Shown here piece after piece: positions 31,787 through 35,484 of a DNA stretch of 35,484 nucleotides (the first letter of the stretch is position 1; the number at the start of each line of letters is the position of its first letter). Below the pieces are notes generated by a model. That model was not told the DNA's origin. It saw only the letters and a list, made by a program, of their open reading frames with translations, and did not search any database. Source of the stretch: Methanoregula sp. Lineage in GTDB: Archaea > Halobacteriota > Methanomicrobia > Methanomicrobiales > Methanospirillaceae. The translations under genes and the position numbers were made by a program. The stretch spans positions 1-35,484 of the forward strand of contig PLLR01000113.1 of the NCBI GenBank assembly GCA_003141335.1, written 5' to 3'.

Positions 31787-32768
31787 GAAATACCGCCCGG
31801 AAAAACTTATTGACATCATAGGACAGGATCCGGTCGTCCGCCACCTCTCATCCTTTGCAGCATCCAAAACCGTCCCCCACCTGATCCTCACCGGGCCGCA
31901 CGGTACCGGGAAAAGTGCGGCAATTGAATGCTTCGCAAAGGCGCTGTACCAGGAAAACTGGGAGTTAAATACCTCGGTTTTCCAGACTGCCGACCTCTTT
32001 TTGCAGGGAAAAGCCTACCTTGAACAGGATGACCGGTATGCCCATCTCTATGAAAAAAACCAGTCCCTGATCACGAATTTTAAATATATTATCAAGTGGT
32101 ACGCTTCCCTGCGCCCTCTTGATGCTGAATTCAAACTTATGGTTTTTGAAGATGCCCATACCCTCACAAGGGATGCCCAGCAGGCACTGCGAAGGATTAT
32201 GGAGCGTGCAAGCACTACATGCCGGTTTGTCTTTACCACAACGAACCAGAGTGCACTCATCCCTCCTCTCACTTCCCGCTGCCTGCCACTATTCTTTTCA
32301 CCGCTCAACCAGGATATCATGCTTCGCCACCTCCGTACCATCAGGGAACAGGAAAATTCCGGCAGGCACTCCTGTTCAGATGATGATCTTGAACTGATTG
32401 CACATGCAGCCCAGGGCGACATGCGCAGGGCAATCCTGCTCCTCCAGGCAGCTCTTGAAGCGGGACTATGCCAGGATCTCTTTACGATCGCCCAGTCAGA
32501 AACAGCAAACATAGCTGCTTCTGCGATTGATGCATTAAAAAATGGCGATGTGCACAACGCGATCCGCCGCTTCGAATCCCTGATGATTGACTACGGGCTT
32601 TCCGGCAGCGAAGTGTTCTTAGAAATCCGTACTATTGCGCAGCGCGAGTATAACGATCCCTCCCTCGCAATTGCGCTTGCCGACGCTGAGTACCGTATAC
32701 ACCACGGAAACAACGAATTTGTCCAGATGGGGGCATTTGCCTCCGGAATCCGTGAGGTCTTCCTATGA
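31773..32768 (+). CDS. Second RFC-like AAA+ protein with altered Walker B
   Basis: 331 residues. The N-terminus is almost the same as in rfcS (WIEKYRPEKLIDIIGQD), with an intact Walker A GPHGTGKSAA. However, Walker B reads VFEDAHTL where clamp loaders have LDEADAL, so the catalytic Glu region is changed. The arginine finger TSRCLPLFF and the collar domain are kept. Such a subunit could complete the ring and use ATP held by its neighbour, or serve as a structural partner. Some methanogens have more than one RFC small-type subunit. The start overlaps the ligase by 14 bases and the stop overlaps the methyltransferase start (ATGA). Confidence 0.85.
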   Translation: MLWIEKYRPEKLIDIIGQDPVVRHLSSFAASKTVPHLILTGPHGTGKSAAIECFAKALYQENWELNTSVFQTADLFLQGKAYLEQDDRYAHLYEKNQSLITNFKYIIKWYASLRPLDAEFKLMVFEDAHTLTRDAQQALRRIMERASTTCRFVFTTTNQSALIPPLTSRCLPLFFSPLNQDIMLRHLRTIREQENSGRHSCSDDDLELIAHAAQGDMRRAILLLQAALEAGLCQDLFTIAQSETANIAASAIDALKNGDVHNAIRRFESLMIDYGLSGSEVFLEIRTIAQREYNDPSLAIALADAEYRIHHGNNEFVQMGAFASGIREVFL

Positions 32769-33496
32769 GTGCTGTCAAGCAGAAGAAAATCCAGGAGCAC
32801 TATGATACCATTGCTGATATCTATGATCTCCATTACGACCAGCGCCGGGGACGATGCTATCATACCCACATAAGCACCCATATCATGGATGTTCTGCCAA
32901 AAGGGGGAAAACTCCTTGATATTGGATGCGGAACGGGTCTTTTTGTAAAGAGATATATCGATGAGGGCGGCAGTGCCATCGGACTCGACATCAGCAGAAA
33001 AATGATCGAACGGGCTCAACGCAGGTGCACAACATGCGATTATATGGTCGGGACCGGGGAGAAAATTCCTTTTTGTGACAATTCATTTGATGCGGTTTCG
33101 AGTCTGCTTGTGTTCAGTTACATAAAAGATCCGGAATCTATGCTGAGGGAAGCATACCGGGTTTTAAAACCCGGGGGTGCAATTGCAGTCTGCACGCTGG
33201 GAAAAAAACTCATCACCCGGGGAATACCGGTGATCTACCAGATCAGTGAAAAAATCAATGTGAAACATCTCGTTATGAAGGATTTTGGAGAGCGCTACTA
33301 TGACAAGGAGGAGATGTCTGACCTTTTTACCCGTGCTGGATTTTCAGATGTCAGGATTAAATGGTGTTCCTTTGCCCATATCAACATGATCGGTCCCCTC
33401 TTCCTTCTTGCCCAGAAGATTGAACCATTCGTTGAAAAGAGCGTCCCGCAACTTGCCTATAACATCTGTGTGAGCGGAAAAAAACCACGAAAATAA
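32765..33496 (+). CDS. Class I SAM-dependent methyltransferase (UbiE/Methyltransf_11 type)
   Basis: 243 residues. SAM-binding loop LLDIGCGTGLFVKRY, the acidic residue after beta-2 in AIGLDISRKMI, FDAVSSLLVFSYIKDP and YRVLKPGGAIAVCTLG are all standard. The substrate (small molecule, lipid or quinone-like) cannot be read. It is the last gene of the long plus-strand run and overlaps the RFC-like stop by 4 bases. Confidence 0.85.
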   Translation: MSAVKQKKIQEHYDTIADIYDLHYDQRRGRCYHTHISTHIMDVLPKGGKLLDIGCGTGLFVKRYIDEGGSAIGLDISRKMIERAQRRCTTCDYMVGTGEKIPFCDNSFDAVSSLLVFSYIKDPESMLREAYRVLKPGGAIAVCTLGKKLITRGIPVIYQISEKINVKHLVMKDFGERYYDKEEMSDLFTRAGFSDVRIKWCSFAHINMIGPLFLLAQKIEPFVEKSVPQLAYNICVSGKKPRK

Positions 33497-33510
33497 AAAA
33501 AAGGTGATTC

Positions 33511-33753
33511 ATCGTTAAGGAATGCAAACGGATTATCGTCAAGCAATGTACTTATGAGATTTCTCTCCCCCTGATGGGGTCGCCGCTGGGCAGGACGGTT
33601 TATCCCGATCACTTTTTAGTTCATGGATGGTTGAAATAAAGCCGTTTGATCGATTATATTGCCCCATACTCTGAACCGACTGAACCGCTGCACAAAGAAT
33701 CCCCTTCGGCGGCGGCGTTTATCATACAGGGGTATGGGGGTATCACCCCCCAT
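33511..33753 (+). repeat. Dispersed repeat, copy A
   Basis: Parallels copy B at 35330-35470. The first about 80 bases (from atcgttaagg to the CCTGATGGGG hairpin) are nearly identical to B, then a longer variable middle, and an end block GTTTATCATACAGG-GGTATGGGGG finishing in a hairpin (ATGGGGG at 33734-33740, CCCCCAT at 33747-33753). The intergenic stretch 33497-33897 also has an unexplained AT-rich part with two gtgt..taact segments near 33815-33860. No gene was recognised. Confidence 0.75.
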
Positions 33754-33897
33754 TAATGAAAATTTGGATGAATCATGATTATCCACCCATTTTTGATGAA
33801 AAGCCAAAAAAATGTGTAACTGGTCCCGGTTCTAACAAATTCAGGTGTCTAACTCAACTGGTTTATGGTGGTCTTTATTGAGTAAACACCAAAAAAG

Positions 33898-35232
33898 TTA
33901 TGGGGATTTTCTCTTCCCGGCCAGATTCTTCAAAACCCGCTGTTTTTTCTGAATTGCAGAGTCTGCAGCCCGCATAACTCCCTTGCTCATCTCCTCAAAA
34001 TCGCGCATACCTGTATCGACAACCTTTTTCACCGGTGTATATGCCGATTCCCGGAACCGTGGAGAGAAATCGCATTCCTTGCCGTCAACCATAAGAACTG
34101 ATTCGGGCTTTCCCTTTTCAACGTACCCGATTTCATGCATCGCCACTCCCGCAGATTTCACTACCCGGCAGAGCTCTGCTGATACTTCAGGAGGCGCGAC
34201 AATGAGAAGGGCATCAAGGGATACGCCAAGATAATCGATCTGCAATGCTTCAAGCATGTCCTGGACATGGGGTTCGACTAAACTCCCTATCGCATGTTCA
34301 TCAATGACGATACGGCAACCGGCTGTCTCTGCCATCTCAAATGCATCGCCCCTCAACCCGCCATTCGTAACATCGGTCATCGCGTGGACCCGCAGGAAGA
34401 CATCGCTCTTCATCAGGGTTTCACAGGCAACAAGGAAATTAAGATTGATGGTCTGATCCACAACTTCGGGAAATCCTGAATAGATTGCCGCAGTCGCAAT
34501 GGTTCCTCCACCAGCTCCCTCGGTCATCAGCAGTACATCCCCGGGTTGCGTGGCTTTCCGGGCAGTGAGATGTTCGGCGACACCCACTGCCCCAACGCAT
34601 CCGGTAAGCCGGCTCCCAAGAACCATGTCGCCACCAATACGGAGAGTGGAACCGGTGACAAGCGGCACATCCATCGCCTCTCCAACGGTCGTGATACCGG
34701 CAGTGTAATCAAAAATCTTTGCCACATCTCCATCATCGGCTACATGGATATCTGAAAAGAGCATAATCGGTTTTGCTCCCATAACATAGACATCGCGGAG
34801 CGTCGCGCGCGTTACATGGAATCCTGCAAGGAAGGGATAATCGGAAAGCCGGGAATGCATGCCGTCAACAGTACAGATGATGTACTTACCCCCGGCACAT
34901 ACTGCTCCGGCATCATCCATTTCATCTACACCAACCGATGCCGAAGTTTTCCCGATGATGCGTGCGATCTGGCGATGGGCAAAAAAATCCCCTTTTCCCC
35001 GGGATCCCACACCGAACTCCCCCATTTTTACGCCAGCCGGATCAAGTTCAAAAAAATCACCGGTCAGACCCCGGGTGTTTTTCACTTCATCAATCACCGC
35101 GCGGGCAAAAGCGGATGCATAGGAGGGTTGTACCTTTTTAAATCCCAAAATATGATCGGTCAGGCTTTTTTGTAAGGTATCTTCGTCTGTCCCGTCCGCA
35201 ATTCTCCCGCGAACATACTCCTCAACATCCAT
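33898..35232 (-). CDS. AIR-synthase-related / HypE-like protein
   Basis: 444 residues from ATG 35232. The AIR synthase/HypE-type fold is visible: VGVDEMDDAGAV, the ATP-binding VDGMHSRLSDYPF, RDVYVMGAKPIML, LLMTEGAGGG, MTDVTNGGLRGDAFEMAE and a C-terminal domain. HypE and its relatives use ATP on a carbamoyl- or selenium-type substrate. This form resembles the COG1973 group annotated as hydrogenase-maturation-like, and could act in hydrogenase or cofactor assembly. The frame stays open to 35439, through repeat B, but the minus-strand box gctttttttatg near 35251-35262 puts a promoter just before 35232, so the message may be leaderless. Exact substrate unknown. Confidence 0.8.
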   Translation of the reverse strand: MDVEEYVRGRIADGTDEDTLQKSLTDHILGFKKVQPSYASAFARAVIDEVKNTRGLTGDFFELDPAGVKMGEFGVGSRGKGDFFAHRQIARIIGKTSASVGVDEMDDAGAVCAGGKYIICTVDGMHSRLSDYPFLAGFHVTRATLRDVYVMGAKPIMLFSDIHVADDGDVAKIFDYTAGITTVGEAMDVPLVTGSTLRIGGDMVLGSRLTGCVGAVGVAEHLTARKATQPGDVLLMTEGAGGGTIATAAIYSGFPEVVDQTINLNFLVACETLMKSDVFLRVHAMTDVTNGGLRGDAFEMAETAGCRIVIDEHAIGSLVEPHVQDMLEALQIDYLGVSLDALLIVAPPEVSAELCRVVKSAGVAMHEIGYVEKGKPESVLMVDGKECDFSPRFRESAYTPVKKVVDTGMRDFEEMSKGVMRAADSAIQKKQRVLKNLAGKRKSP

Positions 35233-35249
35233 AGGTTTCTGTACGTGCG

Positions 35250-35263
35250 AGAGACATAAAAAA
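35250..35263 (-). promoter_or_regulatory. Promoter box of the AIR-synthase-like gene
   Basis: The minus-strand box gctttttttatgtc is centred about 25 bases before ATG 35232. It is an AT-rich match only. Confidence 0.4.
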
Positions 35264-35329
35264 GCGGGGGATAATGCAGAATAACGGGGAGTACTATTGC
35301 ATTGAGATAACGAAAATGGGAAACATCGT

Positions 35330-35470
35330 ATCATTAAGGGATGCAAACGGATTATCGTCAGAAGCAATGTACTTATGAGGTTTCCCCCCGCCTGATGGGG
35401 TTGCGGGGGCGTCCCGTCGGGTGCAGCGGCGTTCATCATCTTCTGGGGTATGGGGGCATGTTGCCCCCAT
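35330..35470 (+). repeat. Dispersed repeat, copy B
   Basis: The first about 80 bases match copy A closely, with small gaps (atgcaaacggattatcgtc and agcaatgtacttatgag are shared). The copy ends in CATC-TTCTGGGGTATGGGGG and a perfect hairpin, ATGGGGGCA-TGT-TGCCCCCAT (35450-35470). The same blocks in the same order define copies A and C. The right window edge is close, so the copy may continue slightly beyond. Confidence 0.8.
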
Positions 35471-35484
35471 CTTTGTAATCCTCT

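Noticed and set aside
33616-33807. 63-residue minus-strand frame in the repeat A region
   Set aside because: It lies on repeat sequence with a run of Arg codons from the GC-rich block; no protein family.
33815-33860. Two gtgt..taact segments as ends of an insertion sequence
   Set aside because: They are direct and imperfect, and no transposase gene lies between or near them.

Overview
The window looks like a chromosomal segment of a methanogenic archaeon, most likely a member of the Methanomicrobiales (Methanoregula-like). The basis is gene content: archaeal TBP, MCM, two RFC small-type subunits, NMD3, Taw2, MptD (methanopterin pathway), the archaeal CoA route (pantoate kinase plus phosphopantothenate synthetase), DUF3821 and DUF5667 surface proteins, and AT-rich archaeal boxA promoters. 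No ribosomal RNA is present, so the genus is inferred and not proven.

Layout. 1-8900: a DUF5667 protein cut by the left edge; a membrane-anchored winged-helix regulator; a diverged repeat copy; an ACT-ACT-metallo-beta-lactamase protein; a surface protein; the cluster hxlB - aminotransferase - M42 peptidase; tRNA-Arg(GCG); and a lipoprotein. 9045-13406: an integrated accessory element of about 4.28 kb sitting inside a tRNA-Leu gene. The 3' half of the tRNA lies at the left end and the 5' half at the right end. They share a 9-bp core at the anticodon loop and rejoin to exactly 85 nt. The element carries a tyrosine recombinase with a zinc-ribbon tail, ribbon-helix-helix regulators with a palindromic operator, a run of overlapping small genes, a protein with a phage tail-assembly-chaperone-like segment, a frameshifted sugar epimerase, a second tRNA-Leu 3' fragment, and a complete tRNA-Leu(CAG) with the same anticodon as the gene it interrupts. 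This looks like a mobile element that brings a replacement for the tRNA it breaks, and it is the most interesting object here.

13448-22320: an AMP-forming acyl-CoA synthetase with an N-terminal ribbon-helix-helix domain; TBP; a compact minus-strand operon of RPA-associated protein, metallophosphoesterase and Lhr-type helicase; then a TPR membrane protein and a DUF3821 surface protein.

22468-33496: a long plus-strand run of tightly spaced or overlapping genes: RFC small subunit, MCM, MptD, TatD-like hydrolase, DUF424, NMD3, Taw2, CoaBC, pantoate kinase, 4-phosphopantoate-beta-alanine ligase, a second RFC-like AAA protein with an altered Walker B, and a methyltransferase. It joins DNA replication, ribosome maturation, tRNA modification and coenzyme synthesis. 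33497-35484: an AIR-synthase/HypE-like protein on the minus strand, flanked by two direct copies of a dispersed repeat whose diverged, inverted third copy lies near 1811-1967.
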